Of a stretch of 64,000 nucleotides of DNA, positions 33,150 to 45,570 are shown one piece after another. Under the pieces are notes generated by a model that saw only the letters and a list, made by a program, of their open reading frames with translations, was not told where the DNA came from and searched no databases. Position numbers and translations under genes: made by a program. Where the stretch lies: NCBI RefSeq assembly GCF_018873765.1, contig NC_057920.1:12785307-12849306 (forward strand). Reading direction: 5' to 3'. Source of the DNA: Telopea speciosissima (lineage: Eukaryota; Streptophyta; Magnoliopsida; Proteales; Proteaceae). The first letter of the stretch is position 1. The number at the start of each line of letters is the position of its first letter.

Positions 33150-33285
33150 AAATGTGTTGGCTACATGACATAGTAGTTGCGGGTTTGAGTTGGGAAATAG
33201 CCTTGCCTCAAAATAGGGGTATGGCTACATATGTTATAACCCATCCCCAGATTCTGGGAGCCTTGTGCACTGGTATACCTTTTTT
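33150..33285 (+). mobile_element. Degenerate tRNA-derived SINE
   Basis: A decayed relative of the SINE at 32634: box B-like GCGGGTTTGAGTTGGGAAA, then AGGGGTATGGCTAC and GGGAGCCTTGTGCACTGG and a T run. Box A is no longer clear. No duplication was found. Confidence 0.7.
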
Positions 33286-33443
33286 GGTGATGTGACCCCT
33301 GATTGAAGTCTTATGTCATCATTACCCTTCCCTAATGCAATCTAATGGTATGGATGGCCAGGATGAGCCTTTGCCATAGGTGAAGAGGAAACTCGATCCA
33401 TATTGGCATTGCTCGTTCGATTAGGCCTTGGATAACTATTGGG

Positions 33444-33941
33444 TAGGGGTGTCAAAACCTAGCCCAAACCATCGAAATCGAACCGACCAAAATCGAAACC
33501 GATTTGTGACACTGAAATAAAATTAGACAGCACTGCACCGAACCAATCTTAAAAAATCAGATTGAAACCGATATAACCCGATAAAAAATTGATACTAGTC
33601 CAAAATTCATTAAAGGAAACATATTTTTTTTTCATGCTTACTGAGTACTTTTTACATGCTTACTGAATATAAGTAATCTAGATCCTACCATCTCTTATGA
33701 TAAGATAAGGGATAAATTTTGTTGGGCCATTGCGCTGAACCTAGCTATATATGCGCAAGCTAAAAACCATGTATATATTTCCCTTTTCTAATTCCAATAG
33801 TTTTTCTTTTACCATAAAAAAAATATTGATAGTATACTGATAAGAATCCGAAACCGATGCCCCCTTATTGGATCATGTTTTAGACTCACTCATTCTCACA
33901 TCGAAACTGATGAATTCCAACCAGACTGATTGGCACCCCTA
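33444..33941. mobile_element. hAT-like MITE, TAGGGGTGTCAAAACC family
   Basis: The left end TAGGGGTGTCAAAACC and right end GATTGGCACCCCTA are inverted repeats, with a perfect 8-bp duplication CTATTGGG (33436-33443, 33942-33949). It is 498 bp and AT-rich inside with CCGAAACCGAT-type motifs. No coding sequence. Confidence 0.88.
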
Positions 33942-34808
33942 CTATTGGGCCCATCTCTCCCCTTCCCACCAGACACCACACCCCCCCCCCACCCCCCTTT
34001 AAAAAAAAAAAAAAAAAGTGAGGGGACAGGGTGGAAAAAATTAAATAACCAATCAAAATGGATCCCAAGATGATGAAATATGCAACCAATTTGAATAATT
34101 AATAGCACTATACAATTGAAAGCATATAATTACCAAACTACACAATATGAGAATCAGCTACTGTAATGGAAGTTCTCCATTTTTGAAATGGTACTATCCC
34201 GATTGATGAGAGTCTTAATTTTTTTATTGCTCGTTGTGATCTATTACTAATCCACTAGAGGAAACTGCTCTCTCACACACTTAAGATAACAGAATTTATT
34301 AAAATTTTCTGTTTGATATCTAATTCAAGTCATTAAGGAAAATTGAACCTTTCTTTTAGGTGCATTGCCCTTAAAGCTATATTTTTTAGATGGATCTCCA
34401 TCCATGGTGAATGGGATCCCATTCACCAAGGGGCGGGAGAGGTGGAAATGGGTTTCGGGAGGGTATTTTGGAATATACTAAAACCCTATGACGGGTTTGT
34501 GAATCCTAGCTAGGATGATGGGTGAACCGTCTTCTATAGTTAGAGGAAAACCTTGTCCTTTATACATTGTTGAATGCTAACAAAAACTTTACACATAACA
34601 ACATTCCTTTAAGAGAGAGAGAGAGAGAGAATCAATAACGCAATGAAAATGGTTTAATTTTTTGCCATGGTGTGTTCTCCCATTGTCACGATTGCAAAGA
34701 TTGGTAAGATCGGTAAAACATTGAAGAAGAAGAGGATTGGAATGGGAAAACGAGGATGAGGATTTCTTTAAGACGCTTATAATTAAGGGGTTTTCTTATT
34801 TCAAATAA

Positions 34809-34945
34809 GGGGTGCTGTTCTCTGGGCCGTAGCGCAAACTGTGCCCAGGCACATGGGGGTGGGCGCAATGACCACCTTGCCCCTCTGCATAGGCTGCCCA
34901 TGTGTCTGGGCGCAGCTTGCGTTGCGGCACAGAGAACATTCTTCC
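34809..34945. mobile_element. Palindromic Mutator-like MITE, copy D
   Basis: A 137-bp copy with arms TGTTCTCTGGGCCGTAGCGC and GCGTTGCGGCACAGAGAACA around CCCAGGCACATGGGGGTGGG. A perfect 9-bp duplication TTCAAATAA (34800-34808, 34946-34954) fixes the ends as GGGGTGC... and ...ATTCTTCC. Confidence 0.87.
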
Positions 34946-36146
34946 TTCAAATAATTTGTAACCTTACTCTTTTACCCTTTTAGTATAACACATTTTTTCC
35001 AATGATGATAAGCATATAATTTCACATGTGCATCTAAAAAAATGTTTAAGACAATAACAACATTTGATAATAGCACAATTATAGGTCCCTTTCAAATTAT
35101 TTTTGAAATCCATTTTATGCCCTTAATTTAAAGAACTTTTGAAAATAAGACAAAGTGCTATTAAAAGATGATGTCAAGATCTAAAGACACCTATAGATGT
35201 GCCATTTAAATGGTTCCATTAATTAAAACCTTTTGTCCTTGTTAGTGGGGTATATGTTGTTATTGTCATGTGAGTCAAGTCACAAACCTTTGTGACCTGT
35301 AAGATTGTATTTGATTGTATTTTCAAAATAGACTCTAAGTCTAGAACGTATTTTGAAACTCGATTCTTCTCTATTTATTCGTTTCTCATAAACGTAGCAA
35401 ACACAATCTAAGTTTAAATCTTCTGCTTAACCCTAGTTTTTCAAACCACATTTTATCATGATTTCTTATGTAGGAGGAAGGAAATTTCTTCCTCGAATTG
35501 GTCAAGAAAATTTTTTATGAATAACACCCTAACATATTTAGCTTTAATTTTAATAATTAAAAATGAATGATCAAAATGGTAAATGAAGGGAATCAGATCT
35601 CATGCCTCCTTAAGATCCTTCAAAAGTTGGTATAGTGAAAGAAAAATACCTTTTTCAATGGCCCATAATGGAGTGGTCTCATGTTCGTGGTACAAAAGTC
35701 AAATATGAAAAAGTGACCAATGGTGTACATCTATTTATTATCATTACAAATCTAGTTCTTCCTGGTTTCTTCTGGTTCTTCCTGGTTTCTTATCCTATTT
35801 GAATTTTCTCAAACTCTGCCTTACCACAGATGGCTAACCTATGAGCTCTCCTGTTCTATCCAATGGGCTGTTTAAAGTTAAAAATATATTGGTAGCACCT
35901 TCCACAAAGTAGGGAACTGGTCCATTGCCAAAGTCCACAACCAAAGTTGTATTGGCCCAATCAGCAAACTATAACTTTGCAAAGTTGAGTTCTGCTTTTC
36001 AAGAATTTTTTCTTTTTCTTTTTTTATTTTATTTGCATTTTACAGTCTAAAAAGCAGGCAAGAGGTTGCACTACAATTCCCATAATTATAGCATGTAGGG
36101 CAGACCATATCATATATATATTTCCTTGTATTTCTATGGAAGTGAG

Positions 36147-36685
36147 GGTTAGAATTCTACTTAGAATAGAATTATTATTTTGTATTATGGATTAATATTA
36201 AATAACCTAAAACTCAGGTTAACTATGGTATTAGTTTAATTAAGGGGGTTATTGGGTTATATTAGGAATCCTATGCGGATTGGCTTTTGTGTGGGCAGAT
36301 AGATTCTTATTAGGACTGTGATGAGTCAGACCCTATAGAAATTACTATATAAAGAGAGTTAGGTCCCCCCCTCTACCCATCACAACTCATTATTCTCAAT
36401 CTCTATTGAGGAGTGCATTCTGGAAAGAGAGAGAGAGATATTCAATGTTCATCATCCCTGTGCATACGGTATTCTCATCAAACCAATTACTTTGGGAATA
36501 GAAGGGAAACATCTAGATCTTGGTTTTTATTTTCTGCTACGATCATCATCACTATGGATGCGAAACAAGGTCAGTGGTTCTACCTCTGTTTTCTATTATT
36601 TATTTGATTGTGTTCTTGAACACCCTATATATGGAGATCCTAACTTTTAGGGTTTTGTCCCTATTTGGATCAAATTAATCTAACA
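36147..36685 (+). mobile_element. Solo LTR, probably Ty1/copia-type
   Basis: A 539-bp unit with ends GGTTAGAATTC and TTAATCTAACA (the first base probably mutated from T in TGTTAGA) and a perfect 5-bp duplication GTGAG (36142-36146, 36686-36690). It contains a promoter-like ACTATATAAAGAG (about 36342) about 200 bp from the left end and a downstream region with CATCACAACTC. No internal retrotransposon sequence is adjacent, so it is a solo LTR left by recombination. Confidence 0.75.
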
Positions 36686-38097
36686 GTGAGTCTTTAAATA
36701 ACCTAAACAGAGTTTTGTCACTCAAAGTGAACAGAATGAATCAATGAAAAAAGCAAGGAAGATCCTTATAAAATCTTGTAATACCTCTAAGAAAGGTATC
36801 TCAAAAGCTCAAAGTCATATCAATCAAATAGCAAACCAAATTCAATTCACCATGTGTGTTTGTTTCCGGCAGATTAAGATGTTACAGATTTATTTGAATG
36901 AATGAGTATACCTTAAATCTCAATCCAATTTGACAGGTTGTGTAAAAGCATGAAAAGGGAGAGAGACCCACATAAAAAGGGATTCAAATCATATCTTAAA
37001 GTTTTCCTGTTTTTGATTTTTGGTACATAGAATCTGTTTAAATTGATTCCATTCTCAATACATTTCTTGTGTTGGTTTTGGAATGGCCCTAGCTAGTAGT
37101 ACAAGTGGGTGTTTAAGTTAAGATGCATTGAGACTTTAAAAAAAAAAAAAAAAAAAATCTTTGGATGGTTGAAGATAACTGTTAAATGCAGTTGGTGGTA
37201 CCCTTGCCAGTTTCTATTGTGTCCTACTTACTATCTACTAAATTGACCATCTAAGGTATAGCTTATTAAGGACTGTAACCATGACAAGAAGGCTTGGAAT
37301 GTTACCAAACATGGTCAATTTTAAGCAAAGTTTTTCACCACCATGCTTTTTACCACCTGAAGATCTACCTTTACTTTTTATGAGCATTTGGAGAATAAAA
37401 ATCCCACTCATAGTGGCTTTTTTTTCTCTTGGACAGCAGGCATGGAATGGCATCCCAAGGTCCACATTGCAGATGTTTTTTTAAGTTTTCACATATTTGA
37501 AGAGCATTTCAGAGATTAACTAATGGCTTCTAACCCAAAAGCCCGAGCTTCAATGTAGAGAATTACTTACCAGGGTCATAAACCCAGTAACCACACATTA
37601 CTTGATCGATATGGGATTAGAATATCCTTGACCATGGAGCTGCACTCACTGCATTACCAACATGCTGATGCTAACTAACTTAACAAAGAATTATCTCTGC
37701 ACTAAATGCATTATAGGTCGATTTCGCATTCTGGAACAATAAAAACAACAATTTTTATCATCGGAGAATGCAAAATCGACTTAGAATCCATTCCAAGAAG
37801 GCATACCAAACACAGCTTTCTCCTTGACCAAAGACTAGCTTTGTGAGTTTTATCTCTGTTTTATACAATTAGTTTAGATGATTTGTTTTATGGAACCTTG
37901 AGTGATGATCAGCTGTTGTTTCATGTAGTTTTAGCCTTTTAGGTATATCAATTACGGGAGAGGGTTTCCCATGCCACACCAATCATGATGCATGAAATGG
38001 TCTCGTCAACAAAAGAACCCACAAGGTCAGGATGTGAGAAAGCGTGGGAAAGTATTCCAACACACACGTGGAGATCTTTTTCTCATAAATAATAAAT

Positions 38098-38265
38098 GAG
38101 AGGGTGTTCTTTGTGGGGGAGCACACCCTACACTAGAGCCCCCTCTCTCAGTCTCTCTCCTTTATGCATATGCATCATTTCACATGGGGAGGAGAGAGAT
38201 AGAAAGAAGAGGAGGGGGGGGGGTGATGGAGGAGGGTGCGCTCTCCCGCAGAGAACATTATTCTC
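38098..38265. mobile_element. Palindromic MITE, GTGTTCTTTGTGGGGGAG copy
   Basis: Termini GAGAGGGTGTTCTTTGTGGG and CCGCAGAGAACATTATTCTC are inverted repeats. The flanks ATAATAAAT (38089-38097) and ATGATATAT (38266-38274) agree at seven of nine bases. The centre is a purine-rich GAGGAGAGAG tract. It is related to the copies at 32982 and 59094. Confidence 0.72.
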
Positions 38266-38654
38266 ATGATATATATGGATTGGGCTCCTTACAATGCAGG
38301 GGTGTGCCGGACATCTTCTGACGGCACCAGAACTCACCACGTGGACAAGCTCACATTTGGGCAGCGCGGATCGAGCTGGAAATGCTGAGTGTGGTGCACA
38401 TGCGTGGGACAGTAGGATTTCTTAATTTTGAATTTCGGATTTCTACCTCGTTCCGGTGCCTCAACTGATGGCCCTGTCCATATATTGATAATGCCCATCA
38501 TCCGTATACCCAATTACTACCCATAGCCCATAACTCATGTCCCCATCCGCAAGGCCCATTTATAAACCATAAACCCATTAATTCAAAACCCCTCCCATCC
38601 CATGTCCTTCATTAGCTCCAATTTCCATTGATTTTCCGTATAATTCAGAAAGTT

Positions 38655-38793
38655 AGGGGGGGGGGGTGTTGATTGTTCACATACATGAACATCCGTGAAC
38701 TACTCATAACCGTTCAAATGGAACATTCCACAGAGTGGATTCCATTTGAACGGATGTGAGTCATTCACGTATGTGAACATTCCCTGCACTCCC
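38655..38793. mobile_element. Inverted-repeat MITE, GTTCACATAC arms
   Basis: The left arm TGTTGATTGTTCACATACAT through CCGTTCAAATGGAA is mirrored on the right by TTCCATTTGAACGG and CACGTATGTGAACATTCCC, leaving a loop of about 20 bases. I could not see a clean target duplication. Confidence 0.65.
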
Positions 38794-39000
38794 AAAAAAT
38801 CTCCAAACATTTCCATGTTTAACTGTTGTAACTCACAAGCTGTGATGAAATTCCTAACCTTGCAATGAAAGATTAAGAGTCAATAGAGGAGGGATTGGCT
38901 TTACGGCCTTAGTGCATACTTACCCACTTTGTTAAGTAATGGTAAAGATTTCCTATATACTTTTTTTTTTTCCAAGGGTAGAAATCTCCTACTTACTTAA

Positions 39001-39285
39001 AACGACCATAGGTGAGGTTGTGAAGAATGCCTTGCATAGTCAGGTCTTGTGCCAAGTATGACCTCAGATAGAGCCTACTAGAGAGCAAAGATCAACATTA
39101 TCGACATCATGTAGCTGAGATTTTCCTGATTTCTTGGGCTATCCTCTTTCCTCTTACTTTCATTTTTCATTTTTCATTTTCCATTTTCCAGTACTCACTT
39201 TTCTTATCTCATTTCTTCACTTTTACTCTGCATTCTGCCTTATCCCATTTAGTTGGGATAAGGCTGAGTTGTTGTTGTACACTTT
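39001..39285 (+). mobile_element. RTE-type LINE/SINE 3' end, + orientation
   Basis: It starts in decayed LINE coding sequence (GGTGAGGTTGTGAAGAATGC matches the GEVVRKDM region of the other copies), passes through a TTTCATTTTTCA-rich tract, and ends CCCATTTAGTTGGGATAAGG followed by CTGAGTTGTTGTTGTA, the conserved RTE/Au-SINE tail. It is the opposite orientation to the copies at 986 and 42034. The left boundary is uncertain. Confidence 0.75.
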
Positions 39286-39709
39286 GCCATAGTCCTCTAT
39301 GGGGTCTCACACAGAATTGCAACATGCGATTCATATATCCCAAGCCCAAGCCCAAGCCCAAGCGATAAGGTTTGGTTTTGATCAGCCAGCCCAAACGTAA
39401 TCCCCCTAAAGGGTGTGTCTGTGTAGGCGATGACTGTATCACACGTTCAGTCTCGCGTGGGCGGACTGAGGAGAGCGTTCTGGGAAGAACCTGCGCAGCC
39501 AAGTAACGAAAGCGGATGAGTTTCTATGGTTATCAGTCAGAAACTCTGATTGTTGAGTGCTAGAGAAAGAGAATCAAGTGAAAGGGATTGATTCTATTTG
39601 GTCTGGAGCAAGAAAATTTCTCATTCATTCTTATCATTCATGGGAGCTTCCATACCCCGAGGCCCTCCAACCCTATTTCTGTTTTCGGCCGAATGATCTC
39701 TGCGCATCA

Positions 39710-42700
39710 ATGGCATCGATTTCAACTCTTCAATTTCACGCCATCACGCTCCAGGTATTATAATTCCTCCCTCCCCCTTCCATTTCCTTCTTTCATTTTT
39801 TTTCGATTATGTTGTGTTGTTACCTTTCTTCTTATAATATTGAAACTGGAAAATTTTCCTTGTAGCCTGGATTCTGGGCTTCGAAGAATCGGATTTCTAG
39901 AAATGCAGTAGAATTCGGAGACACAGTTGAGCTTAATTGTAAAAGTTATATGAATTGGAACCCTCCAAAGAGAGAGCATCATCTTGCGGTTCGAGTGTTT
40001 TGCAGTTCGACGAATTCCGGTGGCAATTGTGATGGAGATAATATGGAGATGGAGAGAAATATCATGGATTCTAAAGACTCATTCAGTAGTTTGCGAAGAG
40101 CTATAAAATCTCTTGCGGAGAGAAATATCATGGATTCTAAAGACTCATTCAGTAGTTTGCGAGGAGCAATAAAATCTCTTCCTCCGGTTATTTTCTTGGT
40201 ATGGCTGTTTTTCTCTCCCCCTCTTTATAATTGTATAGTGGGAAGTTATTCAACAGAAGGATAGTATTTCAGCATTTTGAGAATCGTGAAGGAATTGCTT
40301 GTTTTGCTGTCCTAGATTTTAGTCCATGAAGTCATTGTGTCAGATCTTGTTAATTAATGGCTGTATTTTTTCTCTTTGCTAGTTATGTTTTGTGCCAAAT
40401 GATAAAGATCTTCAAGGTCAAAGCTTATTGTAAAAATTGGGAAGTGCCTATCTCACACTTGTTCAATTTTTTGGGCTTTGTCCAAACCCTATAAGTTGCA
40501 CTTGGTTTGTTAGGTGGTAGATGGAAGTAAGAATGAAGGTTTTGTGGTGACAAATAGTATGTTCTCTGTCATAGAAAGCCAGTTCCATTCCATCAATCTA
40601 TGAACAAGTAAGGAGACTTGGGGTTTTCCCCCAGTTATTGTGTGTGGCTCTATTTAGACAAGTTGATCCATGAAACATGTAATGCTTAATTCATTTTCTT
40701 AGACATTGCAAGTATTCCCTTGGTCTAATTTTGTCTTTCTATTAGTCTATGCTTACATTCTTAAGCATTTCTCTTTGTCTCAGATGAAAAGACGGATTGA
40801 CACTAATTTCACTATTGGATTATGTCTTGCAATTTCATTTCTGGTGATTGCTGTGAAACAATATGTAGCTACGAAGTCTAGGCACAATCAACATGGCTCT
40901 GTAGCTGATCTTGTCAAACGAGGCCAGTTGAGGTCTGATAGAAGAGGCATGTATGTTGTCTAACCGCCATTTTTTGCCGGTAACCTTTTAAGTAATGACT
41001 TTTATGTATCATGAGTCAAACTACTAATCTATTTACTCCTTGGGAACATCATGGATAAACATCATGACTTCATGAGATTTCCTTTTTAGTATGATACTCT
41101 GTTTAAAGTTCTGATGTAAGAAACTGGCATGTGTAATGCTTAGATTGTAATTCTAAATTGAAATCGTTATTTACTTCTTACAAAACTGTTGCCAAACTTA
41201 TGTATTTCCATGTTCACAGTTCAAAACCTCTCAAGTATGAGGATCCTTTCAATAACCCATTGGTAAAGATAAGTAAGAGTAATTCGACCGTTGAGATGTG
41301 TGGAAAGGTTTATCGCTTAGTCCCCGTGACTCTTACAGAAGAGCAACAGTCTAACCATCAGAAAAGGAGGTCAAGAGCATATCAGTGGAAAAGACCAACC
41401 ATATTCTTGAAGGAAGGGGATTCAATGCCCCCAGATGTTGACCCTGACACAGTTAGATGGATTCCAGCAAATCATCCATTTGCAACAACTGTCAGTGATA
41501 TTGATGAGGATTTAGCACAAAACAATGTGTACCAAAAGCATGGAGTCCCATTCCGGATTCAGGCTGAGCATGAGGCATTGCAAAGAAAACTAGAAGCACT
41601 ACAGGGTGTAAGTTTTTTCTATCCTCTCAGGTTTACATTTTCTGATTATGTTAGATGGTGAATCTTGATGTGTATTATAGATGGTATTTGGACAGTATGA
41701 ATGTAATTCCGCTAGACTGGATAACATGTTGGGACTCACCATTCAGACAGTCTCAGTGGAATCTAAAGCTCAATGCAACTCAACTAAATGTTGTCGCCAC
41801 TAAATGATCAGCTACACAATCTTGTTTGTCGTTGGAATCGCCTGGGTTGAGAAAGCGACAAATTGGGTGATAATCTCCACATGATCTGTTGGATATTTTT
41901 GATGGTCGAGAATGAAAAATCTGGAAAATGGCCTTGAAAAGTTTGGATGCTGCATCCAATTATTTTGATTTTTTAACCCATCTGATCTACTAGTTGGGAC
42001 CCACTCAATGATGGATTTTGTGTATTATGTACAACAACAACAGCATTGTCTTATCCCAACTAAATGGGGTCAGCCATAGGGAGCCTTGCTTTCCAATCAG
42101 CTTTATTCGAAGTCATACATGATACGAGGCCTAAGTTAAGCATGTCTTTCCTCACCACTTCTCCAATGGTTATTTTAAGCCTGCCTTTGGCTCCTTTAGT
42201 TCCCTCAATCGGAATCAAATCACTCCTCCGTACACTAGGGCATTCCAAGGCCTCCATTGAACATGACCATGTCACCTCAAACGACTCTCTCAAAGCTTAT
42301 CATGAATCGAAGCTACTCTAACCTAGCTCTAATATGGCCATTCCTTAATTTATCCTTCCTTGCTTTGCCACACATCCATCTCAATATCTTCATCTCAGTT
42401 ACAATTAGTGCCTATATGACACTTCTTAACTGCCCAACATTTCGCACCATACATCCTAGTCGGTCGTATGACAATCCTATAAATTTTTCCTTTAAGCTTT
42501 AAAGAAATATGTCGATCACAGAGCACTCCAGATGCACCTTTCCACTTCATCCATCCTATTTGAATCCTCTAAACAACATTGTCCTCTATATCACCTTTAT
42601 TTACAATTAAGCCCAGATGTCTAAAATAATCACTTTGTGGAATCTCCCTCTCATCAATATTCACCACCTTATTAACCGTCCTAGTGTGACTAAAGTTACA

Positions 42701-45570
42701 GACCATGTATTCCATCTTGGTTCTACTTATATTAAGACCTTTTATTTCCAAGTTTGATCTCTATAGCTCCAATTTTGTTTTAATCCCTTCTTTTGTCTCA
42801 TCTACCAACACAATATCATCCGCAAAATTATACACCAGGGAACCTCATCTTGTATGCCTTTGGTTAAATTGTCCATGATAAACACAAAGAAATAAAGGCT
42901 TAAGGCTGATCCTTGATGTAACCCAATTGTAATTGGAAATCACTACCTTGACCCTCCACAGTTCTTACACTAGTCACCACACCATCATACATATCTTTAA
43001 TTATGTTGACATATTTATATGAAACCCTTCTCTTCTCTAGAATATTCTATATTAACTCTTTAGGTACTCTGTCATTGGATTCTTCTAGGTCAATAAAGAC
43101 CATATGGAGATCCCTCTTGCCTTCTCTATATCTTTCCATGAGTCTCCTAAGTAAGAAAATAGCTTCCATTGTGGATCATCCTGGCATAAAACCAAATTGG
43201 TTCTCTGAAATAATAGTTTACTTTCTCAGGTAGGTTTTAATAACCCCTCCCATAACTTCATTGAATGACTCATTAGTTTTATGCTTCTATAGTTATTGCA
43301 GTTTTGAATATCACATTTATTTTTATAATCGGGACCACAATGCTTCTCCTCCATTCGTCTACCATTTATTTTTTGTGGTCATAATCTTGTTAAACGGCTT
43401 GGTTAGCCAAGCTAAACCACAGATTCCTATCCTCTTCCACACTTCTATAGGACCCGTCTGTGCCTAGTGCCTTGCCTATTTTCATCTTTCTTAAAGCTTC
43501 TTTAGACACCCTAATTTTACGTATATATCTACGCCATGTGGTGTCAAGATGAGTAATGCAGCCTTCTAGAACCCTATTACTTCAAAAGTCTTCATTAAGT
43601 AGGTCGTAGAAGTACTCTTTCCATCTCTCTTTAATGTCCTCATCCCTTATTAGTATTCCACCATCATCACTTTTACTACATCTAATATGGTCGAAATCTC
43701 TACTCTTCCATTCTCTCATTTTAGCTATCTTATGGATAGCTTTTTCTCCATCGTTTGTGTTCAGATTATTATAAATATCTTCATTGTGTAAGGCTGTGTA
43801 CATTTGACCCTCCCCAGACCCTGTTAAACGTGGGAGCCTTGTGCACTGGGTACGGCCTTGTTTTTTTTAGTTCTTTGCCATGTCTTAAAACTAGTTTTCT
43901 TAAACTAATGGCTATTCGGACCTCATCATCCCACCATCAAGTCTCCCTAAGCGCATGACTTATACCTTTTGAGTCCCCTAGAACCTCTGTAGCAACCTTT
44001 TTAATACAAACCGTCATCTTGTCTCACATTGTATTAGTATCTCCCCCAAAGTCTCACTTTCCTTGTTTGACCACTTTATTAGTAAATGAATTCAAGGTCC
44101 CTCCTTTTAATTTTCACTACCTTATCTTAGGGTAAGTAGGCTCCCCTATCTTATGCTTTTGCTTAATGAGACACATATCCAAGACCACCAATCTATGTTG
44201 AATGGTTAGGCTCCCCTTACAGTCCTTACAAAACAATCTGTCGGACCTTCTTGTTAGGAAGAAATCTATTTGGCTTATATGATGCCCACTTTTGTAAGTA
44301 ACTAAATGTTCCTCTCTTTTCAAAAAAGGTGTTCACAATGGATAAATCATAAGCTACTGTAAAGTCTAAAACTGAGACCCTCTCCTCATTCCTTTCTCCT
44401 AATCCATAACCTCCATGTACACTACCATCTATGATCTCTCCCATCATGTCCATTTAGATCATCTCCTATAATAATCTTTTCTCCCTAACTACAACCTTGT
44501 ACTAATCAATCCATGTGTTTCTAAAATCATAACTTACTACTTTCATCTAGTCCTACTTAGGATGCGTAAGCACTAATTATATTGACAACCTCTTTCTCCA
44601 ACACAAGCTTGGTGGATATAATCCTATATCCAAATCTTTTAACATCCGCCACATCATTCTTTAGATCTTTGTCCACTATTGTTCCCACTCTACTTCTATC
44701 ACTTTGATCTCCCTTGTACCAAAGTTTAAGTCATACCTCAGCTTTTTTTACCAGTCCATCTAATCTCTTGAATACAAGCAATATTGATCTTCTCCCCATA
44801 ATATCTATCAACCTAGACTCTTGCCCGTTAAGGATCCAATGTTCCAAGATGCTAATCTAATCCTAAACTTTTGTGTATTCTGTACATTTATAGCTAACCC
44901 TCTTTCCATTTGGGTGTCCCTACCATATTAGCTTTCAATATATACTTTCTACGTTTAATGTAAATGCTCTGTTCTTCTTCCCTCTTTAGAAAGAGACGAA
45001 CTATCTTCTTGTCCTATTCCATGTATTTAAAATAGGAACCAGTTTCTCTTAACCCATGGTGAAGAGAGAATCTCTTCATCCACGGGATCTGATGCTCTGA
45101 TTTGACTGGAGAAGGGTATTTTGGACTGTCAACAATAGGGGGGTAGGAGTTAATGATGACATTCTTTCTTCCCAGAGTCCAATTATAGCATCAAATCACC
45201 ATAAGTGAAGAAAAAGGGTACACAGGCAATTATGGTTGATTATTTTGGTATATGTAATATTATTAAATTGATGGTTGCATTCTATTACATATGGTTCACA
45301 ATCACTAGCACCAACACCAATCCTAAGGTTTTCTTTCTGATGTCACTTATTTTATGTTGTTTTTAGGAGCAAAAACTCAATAAATTGGTGATTGATCCGG
45401 GTAGCGCCAGAGATTTTGAGAGGCCATTCAAGTCATTTTCCAAATCTCATGAACAGCTAGAACATAATCCGTCTGCTAATGAAGGTGGCAATTCTCTCTC
45501 TCCCAAATCAGACAAGGCTCCTAATTCCTTGGAATCCAGTGCAGAGTCTGAGGGGCTGCAGACACCGTAA
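39710..45570 (+). CDS. MCD1: MULTIPLE CHLOROPLAST DIVISION SITE 1-like protein
   Basis: MCD1 is a plastid inner-envelope protein that works with the Min system to place the FtsZ ring. Five exons join in frame: 39710-39754, 39866-40198, 40784-40950, 41220-41607 and 45367-45570 (TAA), giving 378 residues, a little longer than Arabidopsis MCD1 as I recall it. The N-terminus ([15 protein letters not shown]) looks like a plastid transit peptide. A membrane segment follows at the start of exon 3 ([20 protein letters not shown]). The conserved core includes [40 protein letters not shown] and [20 protein letters not shown], the last probably a short coiled coil. The Ser-rich C-terminus is weakly conserved. 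Exon 3 ends GGCAT before GTATG; this choice restores [12 protein letters not shown]. Exon 2 contains an in-frame 22-residue tandem duplication. Intron 4 holds a LINE. Confidence 0.88.
40052..40183 (+). repeat. In-frame 66-bp tandem duplication within MCD1 exon 2
   Basis: Units 40052-40117 and 40118-40183 encode [15 protein letters not shown] then R/G AIKSL then A/P. Only four or five bases differ. The frame is kept, so the protein gains 22 residues between the transit region and the membrane segment. Confidence 0.95.
42034..44868 (-). mobile_element. Near-complete RTE-type LINE, degenerate, in MCD1 intron 4
   Basis: Bracketed by an 18-bp duplication TTTTGTGTATTATGTACA (42016-42033) and TTTTGTGTATTCTGTACA (44869-44886). 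Reading the minus strand, an AP-endonuclease start ([12 protein letters not shown], about 44840-44805) is followed by a linker ([20 protein letters not shown], about 43690-43750). The reverse transcriptase shows the [11 protein letters not shown] active-site box (about 42791-42826). The C-terminus has [12 protein letters not shown] and GEVVRKDM, and the tail is GTTGTTGTTGT. Stops and frameshifts break the ORF in many places. A SINE tail is inserted at about 43786-43868. Its orientation is opposite to MCD1. Confidence 0.9.
43786..43868 (+). mobile_element. 5'-truncated SINE nested in the LINE
   Basis: GTAAGGCTGTGTACATTTGA, then CCCTCCCCAGACCCTG, then GGGAGCCTTGTGCACTGGGT with a T run. This matches the 3' body of the SINEs at 32634 and 33150 but lacks boxes A and B. 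It splits the LINE frame. Confidence 0.75.

Larger units (their letters stand above)
28208..39709. other. Gene-free interval between the ATL gene and MCD1
   Basis: I see no exon here. It holds the ATL 3' UTR, several MITEs, two SINEs, a solo LTR and a LINE tail (listed separately), CT/GA microsatellites (30425-30444, 34613-34630), and a GGGT-rich run at 32277-32345 that could form a G-quadruplex. At about 31024 a TAGGGGTGTAAGC end resembles the left terminus of the hAT-like MITE at 33444, but its right end is missing. The stretch 31740-32040 is slightly GC-richer and unidentified. Confidence 0.6.

Noticed and set aside
36413-36607. A 64-codon frame near a TATA-like box
   Set aside because: It sits inside the solo LTR and looks like R/U5 sequence rather than a gene.
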